64,000 bases of DNA from Peptoniphilus sp. ING2-D1G (lineage in GTDB: Bacteria; Bacillota; Clostridia; Tissierellales; Peptoniphilaceae): positions 1,537,847 through 1,601,846 of the forward strand of contig LM997412.1 of the NCBI GenBank assembly GCA_000952975.1, read 5' to 3'. The notes beneath the pieces are model-generated. The model saw only the letters and a program-made list of their open reading frames with translations. It had not been told where the DNA came from and made no database searches. Positions 26,274 to 35,132 of the stretch are shown piece after piece. The position numbers and the translations under genes are program-made. Each line of letters starts with the position of its first letter. The stretch's first letter is position 1.

Positions 26274-26510
26274 AGTAAACTCATTCTTTCTCTCTTTACA
26301 GAAAACCAATCTGCAAAACTAAAATTAAACTTCCATTTCTTCATCAGAAGAATTCTCCTGTACATAAACCATAAAGTGCACAAGATAACCTTTAATAATA
26401 AACCATTCATCAATATTGAGTTTTGTCAAAATTATTTTAATATAAAATACTGAATAAAGATAGTCAAAAGATATATTTGGAGTAAAATATCCGTTATTTT
26501 TTAAAAACGG

Positions 26511-27248
26511 TTGAAATTGGCAAAGTTTTCAGGTACCAGTGAGTCAAGTGTCATCAGGTTTGCAAATGTGTTGGGCTATGATGAATATACAGCCTTTCAA
26601 AGAGACCTTCAGAGTTTTGTAAAAGAAAAAATAACTTTATCTCAAAGAGTTCATTCTCTTGCATCAAATGAAATGAATGAAATAGAAACCTTAAATGTGG
26701 TCATAGACAAAAGTCTAAATGATATAAGGTGGATAAAAAACAACTTGGATCAGGAAAATTACACAAAGGCCATTGAATTGCTCTCAAAGGCGAGAAGAAT
26801 ATATTTAATAGGTTCAAGAAGTTCTTTCTGTGTGACTTATTTTCTGTTCATAGGGCTCAGTTGGATGAGAGATGATGTTTTTTTAATAAATCACCAGGGA
26901 AGGGATTTCGACAAACTATCTCAAATAAATGAAAAGGATGTTCTGTTTTCAGTGAGTCTGCCAAGATATCTCAAAAGCACTATCAATCTTCACAAGTACG
27001 GATATTCAAAGGGAGCAAATACCATTTGTATCACCGATACTTATACTTCACCCCTTGTTAAGTACTCAAGGGTACCTCTTATCATAAACTGTGAGATTTT
27101 ATCTTTTTCGGACAATTTAATTCCTGTCATGTGCATTGCCACAGGACTTTTAAATTCTATCGCAAAAATATCTGCGGGTAAATCCGAAGAAAAAATGAAA
27201 AATTTTGAAGCTTTTTGGAACAAAATGGAACTATATGAAAATTTTTAG
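26511..27248 (+). CDS. RpiR/MurR-family regulator, apparently N-terminally truncated
   Basis: 245 codons from a TTG with no ribosome-binding site. AKFSGTSESSVIRFANVLGYDEYTAFQRDL is the second half of the RpiR helix-turn-helix, and the C-terminal part (ARRIYLIGSRSSFCVTYFL, LFSVSLPRYLKSTI, ICITDTYTSPL) is an SIS sugar-phosphate-binding domain. Family members normally have about 30-40 more residues in front; a stop at 26502 blocks extension. It sits 8 bases before the P1 peptidase gene and may have regulated it together with the divergent aminopeptidase. Confidence 0.7.
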   Translation: MKLAKFSGTSESSVIRFANVLGYDEYTAFQRDLQSFVKEKITLSQRVHSLASNEMNEIETLNVVIDKSLNDIRWIKNNLDQENYTKAIELLSKARRIYLIGSRSSFCVTYFLFIGLSWMRDDVFLINHQGRDFDKLSQINEKDVLFSVSLPRYLKSTINLHKYGYSKGANTICITDTYTSPLVKYSRVPLIINCEILSFSDNLIPVMCIATGLLNSIAKISAGKSEEKMKNFEAFWNKMELYENF

Positions 27249-27256
27249 GAGGGTAA

Positions 27257-28267
27257 ATGGGAATTTTAAATTACGATTTTGGAGACTTTAAAAAAGGAAA
27301 ACTCAACAAGATTACAGATGTGAGTGGCGTGATGGTCGGTCACAGCACTATAAAATCCGATAAACACAAAACCGGAGTTACTTCCATAATTCCAAATAAA
27401 GATACCTATAACAACAAACTTGAAGCCGGGCTTACGGTTTTTAACGGTTATGGAAAGAGTGCCGGGCTCATGCAGGTTGAAGAGCTGGGAAATATTGAAA
27501 CTCCTCTGCTTTTGACAAATACTTTCGCTGTCGGCAGAGTATTGGACTGTTCCGTTCAATACATGGTGGAGCACTATCCCGACTTGGGAACGACCGCCGG
27601 AGGTCCCAACAACATAGTCATGGAATGCAACGATTTCAGAATCAATTACGCAAGAGATATAAGCATCGAAAAAAAACACGTCTATGAAGCAATAGATACC
27701 GCATCTTCCGATTTTGACGAAGGGGCTGTGGGTGCAGGGACAGGCATGGTTTGCATGGGACTTAAGGGAGGAATAGGTTCAGCCTCCAGAATAATAAATA
27801 TAAAGGACAGGGAATATACCTTGGGAGCTTTGGTCCTTTCAAATTTCGGATTGGTAAAGCACCTGCGAATAGAAGATAATTTCATCGGCAAAAAAATGTA
27901 TGAAGCCTTTAAAAATCAAAGAGAAGAAAAAGATAAGGGCTCCATAATAATGGTAATAGCTACGGATATCCCTGCAGACAGCAGACAACTAAAGAGAATA
28001 TCCGCAAGAGCTGCCGTGGGTCTTAGCAGAGTGGGGTCCTATCTCGGTCACGGAAGCGGAGATATAGCTCTTGCCTTCTCCACCACCTACAATGCCACTG
28101 AAAGGATATCCGATGATGATTTGGAAAATGCCTTTATTGCAACTGCCGATTGTATTGAAGAGTCCGTAATCAGCTCTTTGTTCCATGCAGAAACAACAGA
28201 GTCTTATAACGGAAGGATTTTCTATTCACTAAAGGACAATCTGAAAAATTTAAATCTAAGTCTTTGA
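27257..28267 (+). CDS. P1 family (S58, DmpA-like) peptidase
   Basis: 336 residues of the N-terminal nucleophile DmpA/BapA family, which cleave themselves and then act as aminopeptidases on D-, beta- or L-amino acid peptides. Matching stretches are ITDVSGVMVGHST, HKTGVTSIIP, FNGYGKSAGLMQVEELG, TTAGGPNNIVMECND, GAVGAGTGMVCMGLKGGIG and YTLGALVLSNFG, where the last contains the self-cleavage/nucleophile region. No signal peptide. The gene follows the RpiR gene by 8 bases behind AGGAGG. Confidence 0.88.
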   Translation: MGILNYDFGDFKKGKLNKITDVSGVMVGHSTIKSDKHKTGVTSIIPNKDTYNNKLEAGLTVFNGYGKSAGLMQVEELGNIETPLLLTNTFAVGRVLDCSVQYMVEHYPDLGTTAGGPNNIVMECNDFRINYARDISIEKKHVYEAIDTASSDFDEGAVGAGTGMVCMGLKGGIGSASRIINIKDREYTLGALVLSNFGLVKHLRIEDNFIGKKMYEAFKNQREEKDKGSIIMVIATDIPADSRQLKRISARAAVGLSRVGSYLGHGSGDIALAFSTTYNATERISDDDLENAFIATADCIEESVISSLFHAETTESYNGRIFYSLKDNLKNLNLSL

Positions 28268-28302
28268 AAAAGTCCTTTTAGCTAAAATTATACTGTAATT
28301 AT

Positions 28303-28353
28303 AAAACCTTTGATTCTTTAGTGCTTTAAGCACACTGAATAATCAAAGGTTTT
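28303..28353 (+). terminator. Intrinsic terminator after the P1 peptidase
   Basis: AAAACCTTTGATT (28303-28315) pairs with AATCAAAGGTTTT (28341-28353); a second smaller stem (GTGC/GCAC) sits in the loop; TATATTTT follows. Confidence 0.8.
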
Positions 28354-28479
28354 TATATTTTCTAAAAAATTAACACTCTTTTTTCAAAAATTTAAACAAG
28401 ATTTAACAATATTTTAACCCTATTGTAAAACATTCCCATGATAAAGCGTGGTATAATGTTTGCACAAGGAGGTAAGATT

Positions 28480-30483
28480 ATGAAAAAAATACTATTTCTG
28501 GCACTTATCCTCACCTTTATAATTGCCGGAACCAATTATGCTTTTGCAGCTACACAAGAAGAAAATGATGAGAATATAATAAAAATAAAAAAGATATTTG
28601 ATATTTCAGATGATTTTGAAAACTTTAACATTTCCTCAAGCACTGATATCTACGGTTTTAAAACTGTTTCCTACAGTTGGTCGAAAAACAACGAATACAT
28701 AAATGTAATGACCGACAGCGAGGGCAACATAATAGATTATTTTCGCAATAGTGAAACCGAGGAAAAAATCAACCTGACAAGCAAAGAAGAAATCAAAAAA
28801 CAAGGCGAAATCTATCTGAAAAAAATTGACCCCGAACTGTTACATAAATATAAACTGAAAGATTTAAACATCAACGTATTTTCAGCAAGTGCTTCACTTT
28901 TATATAATAGAATCGTAAATGGTATTGAGGTTAAAAACGACACCATTTACATGACCTTGCATCTCGGATCTAAATCCCTGTCAAATTACTCAAGAACTTA
29001 CTCAAGCTCATACTACACAGACGAAAAGTTTCCCTCAAAGAACAAAATTATTTCAAAGGATGAAGCCATGAAAATAATTTTGAAGGAAAATCCTTTTTAC
29101 TTGACCTATTTCTTGAAATACACCGATTCGGACAACATCAGCTATGTTCCCGCCTATACTCAGCTTAAAAAATCACCTGAGTTGGATGCAGTTTCCTCGG
29201 AGTTCATATACGAGCCGATTTACAACACCTATATGAAAGCCACAGGAGCCGGAGATAACGCTGCTACAAAAGAAGCCTCATCGGGACTCACACCCACGGA
29301 ACAAAAGGAAGTAGACAGAGTTAAGGGTGTTAAATCCTTGGAAGAAACTAAGAAATTCGCCCAAGATAATTTTGATTTAAAGGATATGAAATTGGAAAGC
29401 TCATATCTGAACAAGTACGACAAAAACATCTACGTCTACGATCTGTACTACTCATCTGATGAGGGCGGATATACCAACTTGCAACTGGGCGCTCGCGACT
29501 TTAAGCTTTACAGCTATTCCTCCTATGATTACTCTTCATATGCAGATTCCGTTGCTAAAAGCTCTGCCTTGAAGGATTCTCAAGCAGTTAAAATAGCCAA
29601 GGCCTTTATTCAAAAATTCAACAAAGATAAAGATCTGGACCTTGAAAATCCCGTAATAGTAAAATCAAATGAAGAAAATGGAGAAACCACCGTCAACTTC
29701 TTTGTGAAGAAAAACGGGTACTATGTATTTTCAAAGGGTGTTACAACACACATAAACAACGAAAATAAAAAACTGTCCTATTATAATTTAAGCGACCCTG
29801 ATGTCAAATTGTCCGAAATGGACAAGGACGTAATAGGCATTCAAAAAGCGGAATCCATTGCAAAGAACAATTTGAAATTATACTATGCCTATGTAGGTGA
29901 TAAACCTCGCCTGATATACTCCTTTGAACTGAATAAGCCGGTTATCAGAGCTAAGGACGGCGAACTTCTAAACATGAACGGCGATGTGGACACCAAGGGC
30001 GAAATAGTCTATGAAAATATAAACAAATCAAAATACAAAGATGAACTTAATCTTCTTAAATCTTTAAATATCGGTCTTCCAAAAACTCTCAAGGTAGATG
30101 AACCAATAACGGTCGGAGATTATGTATACCTTCTAAATTCCCTTTCTGATTCATACATTGAATATGATCAAAGAAATTTAAAAGACTATATCAGTTATTG
30201 GATGTATGAAGATATCGATGTCGATAACCTTTCTCCCAATCTGACCAGAAAAGACGCAGTAAAGTGGATGATGAACATCAAGGATTTTAGAAAATTGAAG
30301 GAAATCAAAAATATATTCGACAAAGAAGCCTTTACCGATTCAAATAAAATCCCTAAAGATTATCGTGCTTACTACTATTTAGCTAAGGGATTGTCCATTT
30401 ACGACTTCGACGAAGCGGCGCCTGATAAGGATGTAACCGTGGAAGAAGCAATGCACATAATTTACAACTCAATATTTAAATAG
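28480..30483 (+). CDS. Exported YcdB/PepSY-like protein with weak SLH-like C-terminus
   Basis: 667 residues from ATG 28480 (AAGGAGG seven bases upstream; an in-frame ATG at 28438 has none). A clear signal peptide (MKKILFLALILTFIIAGTNYAFA) is followed by repeated segments of the form ISKDEAMKIILKENP, LKDSQAVKIAKAFIQKF and IQKAESIAKNNLKLYYAYVGDKPRLIYSF, as in Bacillus YcdB/YcdC and PepSY proteins. The last 150 residues (VEEAMHIIYNSIFK and similar) look like eroded SLH motifs. A cell-surface role is likely; the molecular function is unknown. Confidence 0.75.
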   Translation: MKKILFLALILTFIIAGTNYAFAATQEENDENIIKIKKIFDISDDFENFNISSSTDIYGFKTVSYSWSKNNEYINVMTDSEGNIIDYFRNSETEEKINLTSKEEIKKQGEIYLKKIDPELLHKYKLKDLNINVFSASASLLYNRIVNGIEVKNDTIYMTLHLGSKSLSNYSRTYSSSYYTDEKFPSKNKIISKDEAMKIILKENPFYLTYFLKYTDSDNISYVPAYTQLKKSPELDAVSSEFIYEPIYNTYMKATGAGDNAATKEASSGLTPTEQKEVDRVKGVKSLEETKKFAQDNFDLKDMKLESSYLNKYDKNIYVYDLYYSSDEGGYTNLQLGARDFKLYSYSSYDYSSYADSVAKSSALKDSQAVKIAKAFIQKFNKDKDLDLENPVIVKSNEENGETTVNFFVKKNGYYVFSKGVTTHINNENKKLSYYNLSDPDVKLSEMDKDVIGIQKAESIAKNNLKLYYAYVGDKPRLIYSFELNKPVIRAKDGELLNMNGDVDTKGEIVYENINKSKYKDELNLLKSLNIGLPKTLKVDEPITVGDYVYLLNSLSDSYIEYDQRNLKDYISYWMYEDIDVDNLSPNLTRKDAVKWMMNIKDFRKLKEIKNIFDKEAFTDSNKIPKDYRAYYYLAKGLSIYDFDEAAPDKDVTVEEAMHIIYNSIFK

Positions 30484-30490
30484 AGAAATA

Positions 30491-30520
30491 AAAAATACCC
30501 TTGGTGTCAAGGGTATTTTT
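30491..30520. terminator. Bidirectional terminator
   Basis: AAAAATACCCTTG and CAAGGGTATTTTT form a perfect stem with a GTGT loop between the exported protein (+) and patB (-). Confidence 0.85.
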
Positions 30521-30530
30521 TAAAAACAAT

Positions 30531-31718
30531 TTATTTTTTCAATTCATTTAATGCCTTATCCAGCCTTTCCATGGCTTTTCCTATGGTTTCCGTGGGAGCG
30601 GCAAGATTTATTCTCTCAAATCCGGAACCTCCTTTGCCGAAAATATATCCTTCATCTAAAAAGAGATCCGCTTTATTGACCATTAAGTCTTCCAGTTCTT
30701 CGTCGCTAAGTCCCAGTGCATTAAAGTCCACCCACTGAAGATAAGTTCCCTCCATAAGGGGGGTTTTGATTTCAGGATGTTTTTCTTCAAAGAATTTTTT
30801 TATCAGCCTTTGATTTTCATCTATTACTTTTATGCATTCTTCAAGCCATTTTTCGCATTGATTATAGGCTATTTCACAAGCTTTAAATCCAAGAGCCGAG
30901 TTTGTTTCTATGCAAAGTCTGTCAAAGGCCGCTATTAATCTCTTTCTAAGTTCAGGATTCTTTACTATTATGTTGCTTAGCATCATCCCCGCAAGATTGA
31001 AGGTTTTTGACGGTGCTGTGCAGGTGATAGTTCTATCTGCAAGTTCCTCATCTATCGTTTGAAATACGGTATGCTTGTATCCTTCCATCACAAAATCGAA
31101 ATGAATTTCATCGCTGAGCAAAAGCACATCGTTCTTTAAGATTATATCCTTGAGTCTTGTGAGTTCTTCCACAGTCCATACTCTTCCCACAGGATTGTGA
31201 GGAGAACAGAAAAGTAAAATTTTATTTTCTTTCTTCTGTGTTAATTCATCAAACAAATCAAAATCTATTTTATATTTATCTCCTTCTTTAATAAGGGGAC
31301 ATTCCACCAATTTTCTGTTTTGCAGTTCTATTGAGCTGAAGAAAGGATAATATACCGGAGGCATTACTACAACACCTTCTCCTTCCTTTGCAAATTCATT
31401 TATTGCCGCATGGAAGGCCGGCACCACTCCGGGAGCTGTCAATATCCACTGTCTTTCCACATGGAAATTATGTTTTCTTTTCATCCACGATATCACAGCT
31501 TCATAATATGCTCTATTTCCTCCTGTATATCCTAAAACCGTTTCATCGAGATATTTTTGCAAACCCTCTCTGATTTCAGGTGCAATGGGAAACTCCATAT
31601 CAGCCACCGATAAGGGCACTACATCCTTTGCAATATCAAGTCTTCTCTTTGCCATTCTTTGCCACTTCGGCGAGCCTTGCTCACTTCTGTTGAGTATAGT
31701 CGTAAAATCGTAATTCAT
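30531..31718 (-). CDS. patB: MalY/PatB family pyridoxal-phosphate C-S lyase or aminotransferase
   Basis: 395 residues from ATG 31718, 9-10 bases after GGGAGGA. Fold type I PLP enzyme with FCSPHNPVGRVW (Asn/substrate loop), LLSDEIHFDF (Asp for the PLP nitrogen) and SKTFNLAGM, where the lysine forms the Schiff base; the ending YIFGKGGSGFERINLA carries the substrate-binding Arg. Relatives cleave cystathionine to homocysteine or serve as aminotransferases; the exact reaction is not fixed by sequence. Stands alone. Confidence 0.9.
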   Translation of the reverse strand: MNYDFTTILNRSEQGSPKWQRMAKRRLDIAKDVVPLSVADMEFPIAPEIREGLQKYLDETVLGYTGGNRAYYEAVISWMKRKHNFHVERQWILTAPGVVPAFHAAINEFAKEGEGVVVMPPVYYPFFSSIELQNRKLVECPLIKEGDKYKIDFDLFDELTQKKENKILLFCSPHNPVGRVWTVEELTRLKDIILKNDVLLLSDEIHFDFVMEGYKHTVFQTIDEELADRTITCTAPSKTFNLAGMMLSNIIVKNPELRKRLIAAFDRLCIETNSALGFKACEIAYNQCEKWLEECIKVIDENQRLIKKFFEEKHPEIKTPLMEGTYLQWVDFNALGLSDEELEDLMVNKADLFLDEGYIFGKGGSGFERINLAAPTETIGKAMERLDKALNELKK

Positions 31719-31790
31719 AAATCTCATTCCTCCCTCATATTTTCTCCTATAAGACATTATAATATACTAAATCAATAAATTCTTCATATT

Positions 31791-31941
31791 TTGCAATGAA
31801 TTTTAGATTATGATATAATTATAGAGTAAGATTTTACCGAATTATATTCTAAAGTTCAATAAATTACCAGGTTACCCTTTATCCTTAACAAACAAAGGGA
31901 TCTTATGCTATGAGGTTCCTGCTCATAGCTTTTTGTTTTTA
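31791..31941 (+). promoter_or_regulatory. Promoter and structured leader with terminator, upstream of the betaine transporter
   Basis: TTGCAA (31791-31796) and TATAAT (31814-31819), 17 bases apart, set a transcript start near 31826. The leader begins at once with TAAGAT (31827-31832), which can pair with ATCTTA (31900-31905) and close a junction holding a CCCTTT/AAAGGG stem (31875-31880, 31894-31899) and a weaker middle stem. Two bases later GCTATGAG/CTCATAGC plus a T-run (31907-31941) is a full intrinsic terminator, 45 bases before the start codon. This is the layout of a transcription-attenuating riboswitch, but I cannot match it to a known class. Confidence 0.55.
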
Positions 31942-31985
31942 GAAGATATTTGGTAAAAAGTATTTTAGTAGAAAGGAAGGCGAAA

Positions 31986-33863
31986 ATGAACAAATTTAAA
32001 AAATTTTCATTGCTGTTAGTTCTACTTTGTTTTTTACTTGTGGGATGCAGTTCAAACAGCTCATCCGATGTAAATAAGGAAATTAAATTTGCAGATGCAG
32101 GTTGGGACAGTGTAAAATTTCATTCGGCAGTGGCAGGAACGATATTGCAAGAATTATACGGATATACTTGGAGCGAGGTTACGGCATCCACTCCCGTAGC
32201 ACATCAAGGACTGATGAGTGGAGAAATTGATGTAATGATGGAATCTTGGACACAGAATATCCCTACATATCCCGAAGATGTAAAGGCTGGCAAACTTCAA
32301 GAATTAGGTGTGAACTTTGACGATAACTATCAAGGTATTTATGTGCCTCGATATGTGATAGAAGGAGATGAGAAAAGAGGTATTGAGTCTTCAGCTCCTG
32401 ATCTCGTAAATGTATGGGATTTGAAAAAATATCCGGATGTTTTCAGAGATGACGAAGATCCTTCAAAGGGAAGAATTTACGGTGCAATTCCCGGATGGGA
32501 AATTGACAATATCATGCATAAAAAATATCTTCACTACGGACTGGATGAAAACTTCGTATATTTCAGACCGGGCTCGGAAGCGGCACTGGCTACGGCGATT
32601 ACATCAGCCTATGAAAAGGGGCTGCCCGTTGCGGCATACTACTGGGAACCAACATGGCTTTTAGGAAAATACGACATGGTTCTCCTGCAGGATGAACCCT
32701 ATGACCCTGCGCTGTTTTTGGAAGGTCAGACGGAATGTCCTTCCGTAGTTGTGACGGTCTGCTCCAGCAATGATTTTGCAAAAGAAAATCCTGAGGCAGT
32801 CTCATTTTTGTCAAAGTACAAAACATCAAGTGCTCTTACCTCTGAAGCTCTTGCCTACATGCAAGATAACGAAGCTGATTATGAGACTACGGCTAAATGG
32901 TTTATTCAGGAACACAGTGAATTGTTGACAGAGTGGTTAAGCCCTGAAGATGCAGAGAAGGTTTTAAGTTCAATTTCCGGTAATGAGGGAATATCACTTG
33001 ATTCCTTATATACTTTCCCCGTAAATTTCAACTTGAACCTGGAGTCAATCGATGCGGCTTTTAACTCCTTGAGTATAAAATTGGGATGGTTCTTTGGCGG
33101 TATTAAAGGGTTTTTAAACACCTTTGTCGGATCCATAAACAGCTTACTTAATTTTATACCTTGGTTTGCTTTCATAGCATTGGTGTTTATTCTCACATAC
33201 TACACCAACAAAAGTATAAAAAGTTCCATTATATACTGCGTATTTCTATTTCTCATCGGAGGATTGGGACTTTGGAGCTTAATGCTGGAAACACTTTCCA
33301 TAGTGATAGCCTCGGTAATAATCTCCTTAATTTTGGGTTTTCCCATAGGAGTTTTGATTTCCACAAGCGACAAACTGGACAGAATAATAAGGCCTCTGCT
33401 TGATACCATGCAGACCATGCCTGTATTTGTATACTTGATACCGGCTATGATATTCTTCGGACTGGGTAAACCTCCGGCTGTAATAGCCACCACCGTTTAC
33501 TCCATAGTTCCCATGATCAGACTTACAAATCACGGAATCAGACAAATAGACAAGGAAATAATTGAAGCTTCCATAGCCTTCGGTTCGACAAAGCTTCAAT
33601 CTCTTATAAAAGTGCAAATTCCGCAAGCTCTTCCCACGATAATGACAGGTGTAAACCAAACGCTTATGATGGCTATGTCCATGGTAGTAACCACATCCAT
33701 GATAGGTGCATCAGGCTTGGGAATGGAAGTTTTGTTAAGCGTTAACCGCGTTGAAATCGGAAGAGGTTTAGTATCGGGATCTGCAGTTGTAATCATCGCC
33801 ATAATACTGGATAGAATCACTCAGGGATTCGTTAAAAAGAGCGAGGTGAAAAGGCATGAATAA
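31986..33863 (+). CDS. Glycine-betaine type ABC transporter, binding lipoprotein fused to permease
   Basis: About 625 residues from ATG 31986 (AAGGAAGG upstream). It starts as a lipoprotein (LLVGCSSN) followed by an OpuAC-type binding domain (FADAGWDSVKFHS, then GWEIDNIMHKKYLHY and AAYYWEPTWLLGKYDM with the aromatic residues used to hold quaternary amines) to about residue 320. It continues as an OpuAB/ProW-like permease with about seven helices and the loop IIEASIAFGSTKLQSLIKVQIPQALP. In Lactococcus OpuA the binding domain is fused at the permease C-terminus; here it is in front. Imports glycine betaine, carnitine or choline. Confidence 0.88.
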   Translation: MNKFKKFSLLLVLLCFLLVGCSSNSSSDVNKEIKFADAGWDSVKFHSAVAGTILQELYGYTWSEVTASTPVAHQGLMSGEIDVMMESWTQNIPTYPEDVKAGKLQELGVNFDDNYQGIYVPRYVIEGDEKRGIESSAPDLVNVWDLKKYPDVFRDDEDPSKGRIYGAIPGWEIDNIMHKKYLHYGLDENFVYFRPGSEAALATAITSAYEKGLPVAAYYWEPTWLLGKYDMVLLQDEPYDPALFLEGQTECPSVVVTVCSSNDFAKENPEAVSFLSKYKTSSALTSEALAYMQDNEADYETTAKWFIQEHSELLTEWLSPEDAEKVLSSISGNEGISLDSLYTFPVNFNLNLESIDAAFNSLSIKLGWFFGGIKGFLNTFVGSINSLLNFIPWFAFIALVFILTYYTNKSIKSSIIYCVFLFLIGGLGLWSLMLETLSIVIASVIISLILGFPIGVLISTSDKLDRIIRPLLDTMQTMPVFVYLIPAMIFFGLGKPPAVIATTVYSIVPMIRLTNHGIRQIDKEIIEASIAFGSTKLQSLIKVQIPQALPTIMTGVNQTLMMAMSMVVTTSMIGASGLGMEVLLSVNRVEIGRGLVSGSAVVIIAIILDRITQGFVKKSEVKRHE

Positions 33864-35043
33864 TAATGGAAATACTATTCTAAGTGTGAAAAATCTCTAT
33901 AAAATATATGGGAAAAACGCAGAAGAAGCGATTGAATTAAAAAAAGAAGGTGTGGACAAAAATACCATCTATAAAAAGACAAACACCACCGTAGCCCTCT
34001 TTGATGTATCTCTTAATATAAAAGAAAAGGAAATCTTCGTAATAATCGGAATGTCAGGCTCGGGAAAATCCACCTTGATTCGTTGCTTTAACCTGCTTAA
34101 CAATCCCTCAAGAGGAGAGGTCTTCTTCAAAGGAAAAGATATAAGCAAACTCAGTGAAAAAGAGCTTTTAATATATAGGAGAGAGAAAATATCCATGGTC
34201 TTTCAAAGCTTCGGTCTTATGTCTCACAGAAACGTATTGGAAAATGTAGAATACGGATTGGAAGTTAAGGGCATGGAAAAGGAAGAGAGAAGAAAAAAAT
34301 CCATGGAGATGATTTCCATGGTGGGACTTGACGGATACGAAAATGAACCCATAAACAGTCTATCAGGCGGAATGAAACAAAGAGTCGGACTTGCCAGAGC
34401 TTTGGCAAACGACCCGGAAGTTTTGCTCATGGACGAACCCTTCTCAGCTCTGGACCCCCTGGTCAAAAAAAACATGCAGTTTGAACTGCTTCAAATACAG
34501 AGAAAACTGAACAAGACAATAGTATTCATCACCCACGATATCGATGAGGCTTTCAAACTGGGCGACAGAGTCGCCATAATGAAAGACGGCGAATTGATAC
34601 AGGTGGATACTCCTGAAGAAATGAGCACCAATCCTTCAAATGAATATGTAAAACAATTTATCGACAGTGCCGATAAAACTCAAGTAATAAGCGTTAAAAA
34701 TGTAATGTCGATTCCCAACACTATAATCAAGTACACCGACTCCACTCGTATCGCCATGAACACCATGAGAAACAACAAAGTTTCCTCTGTATATGTGGTG
34801 GATGATATGATGAGGTTCAAGGGAATTGCCGGCATAGACGGAGTGCTTAAAGCCGAACGTGAAGGGCTCAAAATCTCCGATATACTCATAACAGATGTGA
34901 AAATCACCTATGAAGATGTGCTGTTAAATGACATCATAGACATGGCCGCTACCACTCCCTTCCCCATAGCGGTATTGGACAGACATGACAAGAGCTTGAT
35001 GGGAATAGTTTCAAAGGCCGATGTTCTATCATCAATTAATTGA
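33856..35043 (+). CDS. Glycine-betaine type ABC transporter ATP-binding protein with CBS domains
   Basis: 395 residues, OpuAA/ProV type. The first part IYGKNAEEAIELKKEG is the known N-terminal signature of this branch; then Walker A GMSGSGKST, signature LSGGMKQR, Walker B LLMDEPFSALDP. Residues about 280-395 are paired CBS domains (IGIDGVLKAE and GIVSKADVL ends), which in OpuA sense ionic strength or bind c-di-AMP. The start overlaps the permease stop by 8 bases. Confidence 0.92.
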   Translation: MNNNGNTILSVKNLYKIYGKNAEEAIELKKEGVDKNTIYKKTNTTVALFDVSLNIKEKEIFVIIGMSGSGKSTLIRCFNLLNNPSRGEVFFKGKDISKLSEKELLIYRREKISMVFQSFGLMSHRNVLENVEYGLEVKGMEKEERRKKSMEMISMVGLDGYENEPINSLSGGMKQRVGLARALANDPEVLLMDEPFSALDPLVKKNMQFELLQIQRKLNKTIVFITHDIDEAFKLGDRVAIMKDGELIQVDTPEEMSTNPSNEYVKQFIDSADKTQVISVKNVMSIPNTIIKYTDSTRIAMNTMRNNKVSSVYVVDDMMRFKGIAGIDGVLKAEREGLKISDILITDVKITYEDVLLNDIIDMAATTPFPIAVLDRHDKSLMGIVSKADVLSSIN

Positions 35044-35055
35044 CATTTTAAAAGT

Positions 35056-35085
35056 GTGTTGTCTTTTTAGACGACACCTTTTTTT
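35056..35085 (+). terminator. Terminator of the betaine transporter operon
   Basis: GTGTTGTC (35056-35063) and GACGACAC (35070-35077), one mismatch, then CTTTTTTTAT. Confidence 0.7.
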
Positions 35086-35092
35086 ATAAAAA

Positions 35093-35125
35093 GGGAGTGA
35101 AATCTACATGATAAATTTCACTCCC
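35093..35125 (-). terminator. Terminator of pyk
   Basis: GGGAGTGAAAT (35093-35103) pairs with ATTTCACTCCC (35115-35125). On the minus strand CTTTTTATAAAAAAAG follows. Confidence 0.75.
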
Positions 35126-35132
35126 TGCAATA

